A stretch of 64,000 nucleotides of DNA from Ciona savignyi (lineage: Eukaryota > Chordata > Ascidiacea > Phlebobranchia > Cionidae). Positions 13,979-26,488 of this stretch are shown one piece after another. A program made the position numbers and the translations under genes. Positions within the stretch are counted from its first letter, which is position 1, and each line of letters starts with the position of its first letter. Under the pieces are notes generated by a model that had not been told where the DNA came from, did not search any database, and saw only the letters and a program-made list of their open reading frames with translations. The stretch lies in contig CH003018.1 in NCBI GenBank assembly GCA_000149265.1, positions 492,792 to 556,791 of the forward strand. Direction: 5' to 3'.

Positions 13979-14936
13979 TGATCAGGTAGAACTTATAATA
14001 TAAATCCAGATTCCTTGGTCAGTGAAATAAGCTGCAGCTAATCCTGTAATATACAAGAATTAATTTATGCTATCACAAAAATCAAAATAACATGGTTAAA
14101 CTCTAACAATTATTAACTTTTCTAAAATAAGATCTGGTAATTAAAAAAAGCTCAACATAAAACTGGCATGCAGTTAGTTACCGGTTCTATTACTTTGGGC
14201 ACTACTCAAAAAAATAAAAATTATATGAAACTACGAAAATTTATATTGAAACAAAAATGCAGAAATTGGTACTAATCACTATAGCCGTAATGGTAATGCA
14301 GTTTACAGCAACTAACGTTTTAAATAAATAACAGCAACGGTAGTCTAACTTGTTACAAACTTCATCTTGGTGAATGTAAACAATTCATCTCACAATATTA
14401 AAAGTAATAGTGAGTCTGACACCTGTAAACATGCTAACATGATCATTATGATTGTCTCTATAAATGCCTTGATCTGAAATACCGATCTCTGAAAGGTAAT
14501 GGATATTGGTAAACTATGCACCCGCTTGACGCGGTATGTCAAAAAATGCCATATACTTCATGTGATATGCTTAAGGAAAACTAGAAAAGTAGAGAAACAA
14601 TCTACTAAAATAAACATTATGACATTTGGGTTAGTACAAGTACCGTAATGGGGTTACAGTTAGCGTTTTTAGTATGGTTAAGCCTAGTAATTTGGGGCAG
14701 GGTTAGAATTAGTTTCCATGATTTTTTTGGTTACTAGTTTTCTGATGCCCTTCTTTTATTGTTGCCTTATGCAGGGTTTTAAACAAAACATGTTTTTTCT
14801 AGAAGCTCTAAATTTACCACTTTGTATACATACACCTACCTCTGGCAAACAGTAAAGAAACATAAAAAACATTTTATTAGTGAAGAATGTATGGCATCGA
14901 GTTTAGTCTACCCGAAGAGACCTTTTTTTTCTTTTA

Positions 14937-15112
14937 TTGAGGACGATACCAGGTGTTGTTCGGTATCAGCCTCCTTTCATGACGACAAATATATATTTGC
15001 TAAAGGGGGTGATCTATACAGTTTACAAAGATAGTATTGGTTTCGAATAAAAAAACAGATTGTCGTCATTAAAAGGAAGCCGACGCCAAACAGTGTATGG
15101 TATCGTTCTCAA
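14937..15112. repeat. Foldback (inverted-repeat) element
   Basis: Arms 14937..14988 and 15060..15112 are near-perfect reverse complements over about 52 nt, with an outer TTGAGRACGATACCA and an inner ATGACGACAA. They surround a loop of about 70 nt, so transcribed RNA would form a long hairpin. Related single-arm sequence lies near 55540..55600. No transposase. Confidence 0.75.
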
Positions 15113-15117
15113 AAAAA

Positions 15118-15855
15118 GGAAAATGGCACTTTTTTCGAGGCGACGCGCCACCTTTTCACAAACGACACGCCATTTGTTGAGAAGCGACAGTACACTTTAT
15201 TATATGCGACACTAAAATAAAAGAAATATCTAGGGAGGGAGACTGCTCACTAAAACTATGAAAACTAATCGTCCGACCGGTTAGTCTGGTGGTATAGTGC
15301 GACGCATTTCAACCGAAAGTTTGTAGATTCGAAACTCGTCTCTAGCTAGTCGGTTGTGTCCTTGGGCAAGGCACTTAACGAACATTGCCTAAATGCAGCG
15401 GATTAATGGGTTCTATCAAATTAAAGGAATGTGTGAATCATACACAACACATTGCAAAAGCTCCGGGAACCCGACGATGAGCGCGAGGTGATCTAATAAT
15501 TGCCCGTGTGTTAACCCCCTTGGTTTTCCCATTTACGGGGATAAACACGAATAGAGTATACTAAACCTGTTTAGTATGCTATGGTTTAACCCTGCCCTGA
15601 ACACTAATGAATGCACCAGAACAACCCTAACTCCAACCCTATGTTTAAAACTAACTGTAATTCCCAAATCGTCATTTTAATGTGCAGTTTCCCTCCTTAC
15701 CTCCTTCCCATTTCATTTTTAGTTTTTTTTCCGGTACGCCACTTTATTGTTCATGTGTAGGGGCGTATCGCTTTTAAAAAAGTTGGCGTGTTGCCTCGAA
15801 AATAATGGCGTGTCGTCTCAGAAAAATGGCGTGTCCATGCGACACTTTTTTTTTT
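15118..15855. repeat. Inverted clusters of a GGCGACACGCCA-type motif flanking a SINE
   Basis: Left cluster 15118..15200 carries several copies of a motif like GCGACACGCCA separated by T-rich spacers. Right cluster about 15725..15855 carries the same motif in reverse (TGGCGTGTCG). The SINE at 15271..15555 sits between them. The same inverted layout recurs at 55150..55430, so this is a repeat family, probably the ends of an old non-autonomous transposon. Confidence 0.6.
15271..15555 (+). repeat. tRNA-derived SINE, copy 1
   Basis: The head resembles a tRNA with a degenerate A box (TTAGTCTGGTGG) and a B box-like AGATTCGAAACTC. The body contains TGTGTCCTTGGGCAAGGCAC and then GTGTTAACCCCCTTGG. It is about 285 bp and diverged from copy 2 by many substitutions, so it is older. 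Confidence 0.8.
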
Positions 15856-16151
15856 AAGTCCTAACCAAAAAAGGGATTTACCAAACTAAAAACCTTAGGT
15901 TTATTTTTGTGCCTTATTGTTTTGCTGGAGTATGTTTTATATTCTGTGTTTTGATTTTCAGTTATCGTCATATTTTCAGTAAATATTTATTTTTTTTAAT
16001 TATGGTGGTTAATGCTGCACCAAAACAAACAAAAAATAAAATTAAATTTAATCAAAGGAGTAACTAACTTCATTTTGGTTTCATAGGGTATATTATAAAT
16101 ATGTAACTGGCTGGCAAACATCAAAAGAAAAGTATTATTTAAAAGATTTTC

Positions 16152-19100
16152 ATGATGAATGTTGAACTTATTTATGATGGGGATTTTAATGATAAAAATC
16201 TCCCAAAGGCAGTTGACGACTTAAAATCTCGTTTGTCGAAAGTGATTGGATCAAGTAAGTTGATGTTACTTTCATAAATGCTGTTTGTGCAAGTTAAGAA
16301 CTATCTTTAACCTTAACATTGTGGGGATCGAATAAGTTGGTCGTAATTTCCCTTTACTCCTTAGTTTACACTTAAGAATTGTACATGAGTTTGTAGAATT
16401 ATATAATAATATTTGGTATTTTATAATTTATTATGGTTTTATTTAATACAAAACATAGCATTTGATTGAAAAATTAAAGTGTACAATTATATATAATTTA
16501 ATAATTTGTCCGGCCCGTTGGTCTAACGGTTAAGTGCGTTGCCTTTCAATCGAAAGGTTGCAGGTGCGAAACTGGTGGCTAGCTAGTCGGTTGTGTCCTT
16601 GGGCAAGGCACTTTACGGACATGCCTGAACCCAGCAGATTGATGGGTTCTACCAAATTGAAGGAACGTGTCTATCATATACAACACACTGCAATAGCTCC
16701 GGTAACCCAACGATGGGCGCGAGGTGATCTGACGATTGCCCGTGTGTTAACCCCCTTGGTTTTCCCATTCACAGGGATAAAGATGAATATCATATCTTAT
16801 CCTATCCTATAATGCTTTTTGTTGCAGAATAATATACTGTACCCTGTACCTTGAACGTATTCACATATTTTTTCTATTGTTCACATAATGTGCTCTCCGA
16901 GATAATGTACTGTAGTACAGTTCTTTCAAATTTTAGAAAGATCCACTAGGATAGCCTATCCTTTTTATTAAAGTTTACTTTTTATAATTAGGCCTATACA
17001 AGAAAAACTCAATATTTCAATTCTAGTAGATTTAAACTATAATGCTTCCATTTTCAATACAATTTTTGTAAACAATGTTAAAGTTCTTGTGTAAATTTAG
17101 AAGAAAACAACGAACAATGCACTTACCTGTAAAAATTCTTTTGGTGGTGACCAGTTAGAGAAATCATATGGACAAGAAAATTAAAAGTAGAATATTTATT
17201 TTTTTAAATGTTGTCAAACTTAAACAAAATCTGATATAAATTTTATCTCAGATAACAGTGCATTTGACATACCAGTGAACGAATAGGAGTTAATTGGTTT
17301 CTAAAAAGTAAAAATGTTTAACCATGTGACTTTTCGAGGTTCCATTACACCATTTTTCAACAATCACATATGCCTATTATCTTAGTACTACCGGTACATA
17401 CACAGTTGGCAAGAAAAATTGTTTCATGCCTATTAGTTGATTCATTTTTGAGTACTGGTATATATATCTATTTTTTTGTATTATTCATTTTTAAAGGTTG
17501 TGTTGTGAAGAAAGTAGAACCATGGAACAGTGTCAAAGTGACATTCACGATACCTCGAGATGCTGCTGCAAAGTTAAAGGAATTGGCAGCAAGCAACAGC
17601 AATGAACTAAATGAACTTGGGGTTCTTTCAGTTCAAGTTGAAGGTGAGTCCCTATTCAGGTGTGTATTAAATTATGTTATGTTTTTTTATATTTATGTCA
17701 TAGGCCTACATATTGCTGGGGCTTAAAAATGTTGCTAAAAGTGTTGTAGAATATGTAAAAGTGTCAATACTCTTAAAGAATGGATATGTAAAGATTAAGG
17801 TCATGTAGTATTTTGTGTATTACCGGTAGTGTCTATTTCTCTCAGTGCCTTGGTGTGGACAACAGTTCAATAATGTTTTGGAAGTTGTCTTATAAAATCA
17901 GATTGAATATCTGAAACTGATAAAAAAACTTTTGTTTTTTATTATATAACTAACTATTTGTGACTATGCTCTACAGTAAATAAAATGCAAAGATGTGAGT
18001 GCAAACAGAATGCTGGGCTCTTATTTGCACCGGATACCAGTCCATATGGAGGAAAGGATATAGCAGTTGTTTTACAGTTTGAATGGCAAAAACTGCTTAT
18101 GAGTTGATTACAAGGAAGTAGTTATGCAGTATATATAAAGTTAGGGCAAAGCATCATAAATAAGCCACAGCATCAAATATCAGCCGAAAGAAATGATTTC
18201 TGAAGGCTACTTGAAGCAGTATGAAAGTAAGTATAAAATTAGTCAAATTATATAGTTTAACACTCCGTTTATACCTGTGAATACTTGTATAAACTTAGAT
18301 AAGCTTAGTTAAAATGTGGCAAATCTCATGCTGTATACAATATAGTACAGAATTTTGACCACAAGGTTGTAATTGTCCTAATTGGTTTACGATTAATTTA
18401 ATGCAGTACTAATACTTTTTGTTAATTATTTTAAAGGTGTATTGATATTTAAAAGTTTAGAAAAAAACAGAGATTTTTTGGGGGGCGAAACATGATTTAA
18501 ATGCTATTGGAATAATTGCACCCTGAAAAAAAGCATATAATTTTAATAAAATATATTTTTTTGCCAAACTAAAAATGCATTTAGGTGTTAAGACAAATTG
18601 AATGCAGAACTGCACATTCTATTTATGCTTATTTGAAATTTCTGTAGCTGGCCACGAACCAGATTTAAAGCAGTAGACCAGTCCAAAGTATTCCAAACTA
18701 TTAAGGAAAATGTGCTGCGCACAACAGAGTAATGCAAATAACACCCCAGGGCAGCGGCGGAATTAGGTCTAAATGACAGAGGGGACAAATCCGAGTAAAA
18801 ATCTGTTATTAAAAGTTCTTAGAGAGTCAACCGAAATAATAATGAATGTGTGTGTTATTTCGGTTGCGATTTTTACGATGCTGTGCTACAAATTACTTTT
18901 TGCATAATTTAAAAATCTTCCCCTTTGTCTCCCTGGCTAGTTCCGCCAATATCCCAGGGTGTTGCGACACACTTGTACAGAAACACTGGTTAACAGTATT
19001 AGTGTCAGTGTTGCAGCGACAATTCAGCTTATAAGTGCCAGTTTCTTGTCAGCAAATTTGATTTTCAGTTGACACCATTACATAAAACACAAGGCAGGTA

Positions 19101-22100
19101 GTACAAAAATTAAGAAACCAGAAGATAATAGTTGGCATAAAACATGAAGATATTCAGTTTTATTATTATAATATGTGTGTTGTAGAGATATAGATCAGAA
19201 GTCCGTGGAGAATAGCTTTTTGTAAAAACCTAGTTAACCAGTATTAAAAAATCAGTAACATAGCAACTTTAACAACATAAATAAAATTTGCTGTGATATC
19301 ATTAAGCATTGATTAAATAACCATCCATATTTTTTATATTAAGTGAAACCCCTGTATAATTATGAATAGGGCTGGAATGATATATTGATACTTCTGAACG
19401 ACGATGAATATAAATGTATATCCCTAATTATCGTACAATAAACTGATTATATTTTTTCTGGGAATTTTTTCTTTAAAATACTTCTTGAGTATCGGTAAAA
19501 ATAGTGTTTTTGCACTAATAAACGCATTGTTAAGTCTAATCACATGGCAACACTTAAACATTGTTTTACGCCTATCATTATGCTTTTTGGGGGCTAATAT
19601 TTTATGATACTGTTCATTTATACATACTCTATTACGGCCATGGTAGCCTACCATAAATTGGAATTTATACAAGCTAACTTTCCTTACTTACAAAGTTAGC
19701 ATAATTCAAGTTGTATTGCGTAATATGAAGTTCAGAAATCAAAATGTGAATGGTGGTTTATATTAAGTTGACAATCAAACAGTCAACATGTGAATGGTAT
19801 TTTGGGTTATTCTAGAAATAGTTAACAAACGCAATATTTACGAACTACGTTTATCAGAGCCTGGCAAACTTTTCGTTTCTTAGGCAAATACATGGCTTAT
19901 TTCTTCAGTAAGTATAAAGGAAGCGTTCAACCAATTATTCTCTCTATCTCTCCAATGCAAACTGTCCTAACAAAAGGGGCTGTCACTCAAAATCCTGCCA
20001 CAGGAAGTCTTAGATTTTTTCATTAATTTAAAACTGAAGCTTGGTTCCGCAATCTGAACCCAAATCCTTTTAAATTTTTACTTAAAAATTTTAAGCTGGT
20101 CCCTCTCTTTTTACATGGAGATCTTTTTTACAACAAAACAGCTCGAGAAGCACAAATTATACCTTTTTTTACAAAGCACTGCTTCACTAAGACAAAACTT
20201 CACAGCTAAACAAGAACACCTTCACGCAGCCTAGCACATGCTGCTTCCAATCGTACAAACATTGGGGAATCACCACCCATGGTTACTAGCAAAACACTCA
20301 AATAGCATGACTAAGAGAGGGCCACTTGTCCCATCCCGGCCCCACATGAAGGTTTATTAATATGGTTATACGCCATATTAATCATGGTTAGGTTTTGCAG
20401 ATCGGTTTGTAAGCAAGTGCAATAATTATAAATAAGGTTATTTTTATTTGCAAGCCTTATTTAATAGCACACTATAGTTTTATTGTCACCAAGAAAAGCA
20501 TTTCAGTCCGTTAAAGACATTTTGTTTAGATTTTGGTAATTCCCAATGTTTACCAATGTTAATCGCGATATGTGACCCGTGGTTATCAATACTTTTTTGC
20601 CATTACAAGTATCGTGGCAGCCCTACTTATGAGCAAGGTATAAACACAAAAATAGGTAACATTAAAGAAAGATAAAATCAAAATCATAATGCATAAACCA
20701 ACTTAAATTGCACAATGCCAGGGCGCTATATTCGAACTAGCTGATTAAAATTTTTCAAAGATAAATTAATTTAGTAAAAAGAAAAAAAACATCACAGTTC
20801 ACATGTACCACCTAAGTACAATAAAAACATCAAACTTTACTAATTAGCATAATGAATGTCAAATTAGTGGTCTTATTACAGGTAGCACTTAAATATAAGT
20901 TTTACGATATGATATTTTAGGTTTTCTTGTATACAGTATGTTTTAATGTTAATTGTCACTACTAGGTGAAGAAATAATCAAGCTATCATTCGACAATGGT
21001 GACGGACACCCCCAACAAGTCATTATTCACCAGCAACCAGATATTTCAACAGATTCCGCTTTGCATAAAGGTACCTCCTTCCGTTGTTGAATTATATTTT
21101 TAACTGACCACTGATTTTTCTACTTTAGCTTCTGTCCAAGCCATGTTCAATACTGGTCCACAATACAATGGAGCCAATTCTGGACAAGTGACGCCTCCTC
21201 AACCTGCTACAAATACACCTGCCAAAAAAAGAACCCGCAAATCAAAAGATAAACAATCAACAAAACTGAATAAAACAACAATGAAGTCAAATTTGTCCAT
21301 GGAGTTTGGACCAAACAATGAACTTCATCAACCTCCACATTTCTTGTCACCAAACTCAATGCAGTCACACAATCCCACTGGTAACCAGTTTCCGCAAACA
21401 AATTCACAGTTATCACCAAGTGTGGAACATTTTGTTTCGGAAGCTTGGGAGCAACAAATGCAGCAGCAAATGCATAATCAAAGTGCTGAGGCAGATATAA
21501 TGGATGTACAACTGCAGAGTTTGTTATCCAGTTCAGCCACAAGCGTGTCAACTGCTGTAACTAATATTATGCATTCAAATGAGACTTCTTCATTTCCACA
21601 ACAACCACACCAACAGTTTAATGTTGGTGGTATTATTCAAAACACAGGTTCCTTTGGTGGCGCACCTCACATGAATGCCATGCAGAATGCAGACAACCAA
21701 ACTACTCCATCACCAAAGCACCAGAATGCAACCGTTAACTTTCCACAGAATCCACTGGCACCAACTTCAAACAAACTGTTTAATCATCAGGCAATAGTGC
21801 ACCAAGGAATCAACACTCATATTATTAATGAATCTAATCAGTATTCCACATCAATACCAAGTGCAGGTAATTTTTCATTTACTTGTATCATACCATTTAC
21901 AAACATAAAATTAAAAATGTAATCCTGGGTGGGCAGTGGATAATTCTCTAGATTATAGAACGTGCAATTAATAGTTTGGTATTTAACTTACTTACATTTT
22001 TGGATTGGAAATATGACCAAACTTGTCCAAGCCTAATTTTGGGTCGATAGGGCTTGAAGGGGATTATAAGCATATTTGTATTGTGTGTTGAGACAAAAAG

Positions 22101-24855
22101 TGGTTTTCTAAAAAAAGTGGACAATGCCCAAATAATAAACCAAATATGTGTGTAACAGGAGTAAATCTCAATGATAAGGATTTGTTTTTTATTCCTTTAT
22201 TCGCCATTTGAATTGAAAACGGTCACGGTAAACGGTAATTAGTTTTTTTTTGCATAAGTCAATTCTTACTCGCATGGCGAGCATCACAAGTATATTTATA
22301 TCTAATAAACTAAATGTAGTATATAAGCTATATATATATATATTATATGTTCTTATTGTGACCAGTTTTTTTCTTTCCCAGGTAACAGTGATGGTGATTT
22401 CATGAGAAGTTCATCAAACAATAATGTTAAGATGAACAACTTGGGTTTTCAGAATTCTGAAATTCCTAGTCATGTCAACTCTGCAAATCAGCATGTGAAT
22501 TTGACCAGCAACTCAACAACTAACTGGCAATATGGCAATATGTTAAGTTCAAGTACTTCTTACAAAACTGCAATGTCCACTGCAACAGTACAGTCTTTGC
22601 AAGTGCATGGTGACGTGAACCAAAGCATAACACCACAGCACATAGTTCAGTCACCATCTCCTGCTATTCAACCACCATTTCCCTTTTCTTTTAGCAACCA
22701 GGCTTCGAATAAACAGGAAACTATCGAGGAATTGAGATCAGATAAGGGTCTTAATAATCAAGGTATGTCGATGGCCAGTCCTCTGTTAGTAACTTTATTG
22801 CAAACAGAAGCATGTAGCACTGGTATGGCAAGCATTCAAAGTTCTGCTCATACTACAATGGCTGGTGAAAGCCAACAAAAGCCAAAACGCAAGAAACCAA
22901 CAAGGAAAAAGAAGCCGAAGTCATCAGCTCCAACAACTCCTACTGATTCAGTTATTCAAGCAAGTGGATGTGTGTTTACCACTCAAGATCAAGTTGTGAA
23001 TATGCCAGTACTGGATGGACAGATGCCATATTTAAATCAAAGGTTTCAGCAATATAAAGTGCAGCCTCAAGAACATATGCTTCATCACAGTTTGCCTGCA
23101 AGCATGTTACATGCCGCCGTTCCAGAAAACAAACAAAATTTCCACGATCCTAAAATTTCGGTAATAGAAACAATAAGTCGCAGTGATGTAGGAGCACGTT
23201 CAATGTCTTTTCCTGGAAACATGCCTTTATCACATTCTCATGAAGCATTACCACGAGGACAAGCACAAGGCATGCCCATGTTCCAGAGGCAAGACTCAGC
23301 TCGAATGCCTGTACCTCAACCATATTCAGCCAGCTTTGATCCCTCAAAATCCCAATTTCAACAAAAGCCCATGATAAATATGAACACACAGCAGCAATCT
23401 CAACAGCAGCAGCAACTATTTAATATGCAGATGGGCACCAATCAATTTCATCCATTCGATTCTAATCTGGGAAACAGGGGTGTAATGCAACAGCATCAAC
23501 CACAGCAAGTAATGCAACACCGTGGGCAGATGCCTGGTGCAAAATCTACCGGACAATATTTAATGGGAATAAATTCTGGTACTTTTCCTCCTGGCATGCC
23601 TGATGCTTCAATGGTACCACAAAATATTGGAATGCAGTTTAATCCCCAAATGTCCATTCAAGGCCAAATGCAATCACAGTCTTTTATTAAAAAACAACAA
23701 TTACACAGTAATGTAAATAACAACAACAACAATATTAATTTTTACAATGATTATCCTCAAATAAGCCAGCTAGGGGGAGCGAAAAAGCATCAAACATTGC
23801 CAACCCTGCCACAAGTGCCTCATATGCAACCTGGTCATCATCAAGTGCCGCAGAATATATTGTTAAAAAATTCAAGAGTATCACTTCGCCAACGATTTGG
23901 TCATCTTACTAATGGTTCTCTTTCTATCATTATGAAGGGTTCGTGTTGTTCACCTGAAAGTGGCAAAGCATCAACTATACATCTGCCCACGCTGCCACAA
24001 TCTACTATTTCTCAATCAATTTCCCAAACTGGACGCGTTTCTCAGCAAAGAAAGTCGCCAGGTTCAGAATCACAGTCATTCAGCAGCCCTAGTCCAAAAG
24101 GAGGCAATCACAGGTCTACTTCTCCACATTCGAGTATGATGGGTTCTTCACCACTCTCTGCAACACATGGAAGTAGAAGTGGAACTCCAAAGTCGAGATC
24201 TCAGTGTACAACCCCTCGCAGCATGATTCTTTCCAACACAAGAAACTCTATAAGTCAACCCCGCCGCCCATCACTTGATCAATATTCAGTGCAATCTCCG
24301 ATAAACCATCCTCATAATTTCCCCAGTGCTCCAACAACTCCAACAAACAGAACCCATTGTAACTCTGTTCAAAACTTTTTTCACCAACAAACTTCCGGCA
24401 ATTTTCATACAACAAAACTGGAAAATCAGGTTGTTCATATGCAAGAAAACCAACCCCAACTCGCCAATATTCCCAAAACAGCTTACTGGAACCAATATAA
24501 CTACAATACTGTATCACATAATCCCACGCCTGTACCTGGCCATTGGCAAAACCAACAGAATGTTCCACCGTACACAGGAAACCATTTAATGGCCAATATA
24601 AATGCTGTTGGATTACCACCCCAAACTCCCACAACACTGCAATCAACAACAACACAACAAGCACCAATGGGTCAGCAACTGTTTGTGCCAGAATCCACTC
24701 TAGGTGTCGCTTCATCTGCTGTTTCGACTGCTTGTTATCTTTCACCACAACCGCACACAGGAGCACCAGCAAATATGTCGAGTTCGACAACTGTCACATC
24801 AGTTTCAAATTTAGATTTTCAGAATGAAGTCCCCATTGCCGGATCCAACCACTAA
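16152..24855 (+). CDS. NCOA6: Nuclear receptor coactivator 6 (ASC-2/PRIP)-like
   Basis: NCOA6 is a nuclear coactivator that binds nuclear receptors and associates with MLL3/MLL4 H3K4 methyltransferase complexes. Exons 16152..16254, 17497..17643, 20966..21070, 21129..21866 and 22382..24855 join in consistent phase to 1188 aa, shorter than the roughly 2060 aa of human. The conserved N-terminal core (about 37-83) carries KVEPWNSVKVTF, then IPRDAA and LGVLSVQVEG. The receptor box SPLLVTLLQ, with LVTLL at about 500-504, is followed by a basic KPKRKKPTRKKK patch (about 531), the order seen in vertebrates. A second LxxLL, LQSLL, lies at about 247. The rest is Gln/Asn/Ser/Pro-rich low complexity. I chose the first of two consecutive ATGs. 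An ATTAAA at 25083 is a candidate poly(A) signal. Confidence 0.9.
16509..16811 (+). repeat. tRNA-derived SINE, copy 2 (best preserved)
   Basis: This intact-looking copy lies in NCOA6 intron 1. The head GTTGGTCTAACGGTTAAG resembles an A box and GTTGCAGGTGCGAAACT a B box. The body includes TCCTTGGGCAAGGCACTTTA and GCGCGAGGTGATCTGACG, and the tail is a short repeat of TATCC/TATCT units. It is the reference for the other copies. Confidence 0.88.
19367..20625. mobile_element. Non-autonomous hAT-like DNA transposon
   Basis: A 1259-bp element in NCOA6 intron 2. The ends are inverted TAGGGCTGG.. and ..GGCAGCCCTA and continue as diverged inverted sequence with ATATTGATACTT. The flanks ATTATGAA and CTTATGAG share 6 of 8 bases, a worn 8-bp duplication. 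It contains about two copies of the roughly 43-bp unit found in the element at 10733 (about 19715..19800). Its stretch 19905..20380 recurs at 31900..32350. No transposase frame is visible. Confidence 0.72.
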
Positions 24856-25927
24856 ACCCATAAACTTTTAAGGCTTTTCTTATTGTAAGTTTAGATTTTC
24901 TTGCTGTAAATCATAAATACAACAATACAAATGTAGTTTCATCAACTCTGCTTCGTGCAATCACTTTTTTTCGCCAACCTTAACGTGTATACCTTGTTTA
25001 ATAGTTGCTAATAATCCTTCTTATTACGTTTCTTACAAAAAACGCCGTACGTTACCGATTATGTGATTTATATAACTATTTTATTAAAACATGTTTTATA
25101 AGTAATTATGGAAATCCTTGCGTCATACTGTCACATGAGCCTGGGCTGCTCTCGAACGATCGAATTTCAAGTTAAAAACAACCATTTAAACTTTATAGAA
25201 AGTTTAAAACAACTTAATTATTGTCTATTTGGAAACAACTTTGCTTTGCTTATCGGCATTTACAAGCGTTGCTTTTACACTTTTCAGTGTCTATACAGTA
25301 AATTAATAGACATCAACTTTTTTGTATCTTCTCACTTTTACAGATGCACACGGTACCGTTTTTTTAGTAAAACATCAAGTAATGTCGAAAAAGTATGCTT
25401 CTTCAATGACATTTTTTCGAAATTAAAACGACTTGTATTTTGAGTTCGCATTCTCTTTCGACCTCTTGCGTTTTCACTTGCTAATGTTTTCACTCGTAAC
25501 ATTATTTTATTACGATCGATTTTCAATGTCGTTGTGTTGTAAGAGGAGACAAGTTTTGTATTTAAAACTTTGTTTAGAACCAGATGTTTGTTTTACGTCT
25601 GGCTTTCTAAACAAAATATTCTGACCTCCCTGTTACTTTGGTTTTGTTCTAAAATTATTAAATACATAAATTCGAATTATAAATTTGTTTCTAGAACTCA
25701 AATAGTTTAGTTTCGGATTTTCTGATCACAGGAGTTTTCAAAGTAACTCCTTGCCATTTAATCAAAAAGATATCTCTATGAATGTTCACGGGTATTTATC
25801 AAATTATTAATAATTTTGCGCTGTTTATGCTTGTGCATTCACGTAGCAGGACAAACCATGTGGGACTGTAAGGCAGGATAATTGGTCGAAGTAAAATCTG
25901 TATTCTATAACATTAACAAAATGCAAA
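24856..25927. other. Convergent intergenic region after NCOA6
   Basis: Tail-to-tail spacer between the NCOA6 stop and the stop of the minus-strand two-pass protein. It holds the NCOA6 3' UTR with ATTAAA at 25083. A 111-codon plus-strand frame at 25108 has no supporting features. No repeats recognised. Confidence 0.5.
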
Positions 25928-26488
25928 CTACACTGTGGGTACATGCAATTGATCAGAAGTCATGGTAGCGCTTGTTGCGAGTGCCATAGCTGCGGATGCT
26001 GCCGCGGATGCAATTGGTGAAGCTGTTCCTGTCATCCACTTCATGTGCTTAATTGAAAACCAAATGATTCCGATCATAAATAAAATAAAACCGCTTGCAA
26101 ACGAAATCGGTCCGTATGTAAAGTAAGGCTTTGGACCGGTTTTCTTGGGGTCGATTGTATCTTCATACAAAAAATGCGACACTGTTAGAACGATACCCGC
26201 GCAAATAAGTGCAGTTCCAACTACAATAAAAATTGCGGGCTTTAAAAGATATTTTGTTTTTGCTAAGGAATCGTCCCGTAAACGTTTGGCTGTCGGTGGT
26301 CTGATATCGGAAAAAACAGAACTTTCTTCATTCTTTAATTTGTTGTTGTTTGTGTTGCAATTCGTTTCGTTCCAACTTCGGCTTGATTGTTTCATTAATT
26401 CCGACTCTTCTTCTTCAACTCTTAGTTTTGTTTGTCCGATGTGCTCTTTGGTCATTATACTGTTTAATATACAAACCGAATGTTGCAT
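25928..26488 (-). CDS. Two-pass membrane protein, PIRT-like
   Basis: Single-exon frame of 186 aa. An acidic, Asn-rich cytoplasmic N terminus (about 1-75) is followed by two hydrophobic segments at about 84-106 and 128-150, joined by a short linker with YEDTIDPKKTGPK. An Ala/Ser-rich tail ends the protein. The order polar N terminus, KPAIFIVVGTALICAG, short loop, GFILFMIGIIWF and basic residues recalls PIRT (phosphoinositide-interacting regulator of TRP channels), whose first helix also begins KP and contains a Gly-rich stretch. That resemblance comes from memory and is modest; another small two-pass family such as TMEM100 is possible. An internal Met 11 residues downstream is an alternative start. 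Confidence 0.6.
   Translation of the reverse strand: MQHSVCILNSIMTKEHIGQTKLRVEEEESELMKQSSRSWNETNCNTNNNKLKNEESSVFSDIRPPTAKRLRDDSLAKTKYLLKPAIFIVVGTALICAGIVLTVSHFLYEDTIDPKKTGPKPYFTYGPISFASGFILFMIGIIWFSIKHMKWMTGTASPIASAAASAAMALATSATMTSDQLHVPTV

Larger units (their letters stand above)
13979..16151. promoter_or_regulatory. Divergent intergenic region between SECISBP2L and NCOA6
   Basis: Head-to-head spacer of 2.2 kb that should hold both promoters. About 14.6-15.9 kb of it is repeat-derived (foldback element, SINE, inverted GC-rich motif clusters), leaving the repeat-poor flanks 13979..14600 and 15900..16151 as the likelier promoters. I see no convincing TATA box or CpG cluster. Confidence 0.5.

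Noticed and set aside
16509-16600. A possible tRNA gene from A-box and B-box-like sequence
   Set aside because: It is the head of a SINE repeated several times in the window and has no proper acceptor stem or anticodon arm.
24248-24790. A 180-codon minus-strand frame opposite NCOA6
   Set aside because: A shadow of the Gln/Asn/Pro-rich NCOA6 coding exon on the other strand.
25108-25443. A 111-codon plus-strand frame after NCOA6
   Set aside because: Lies in a 3' UTR-like AT-rich stretch, with no domain or codon pattern typical of the neighbours.
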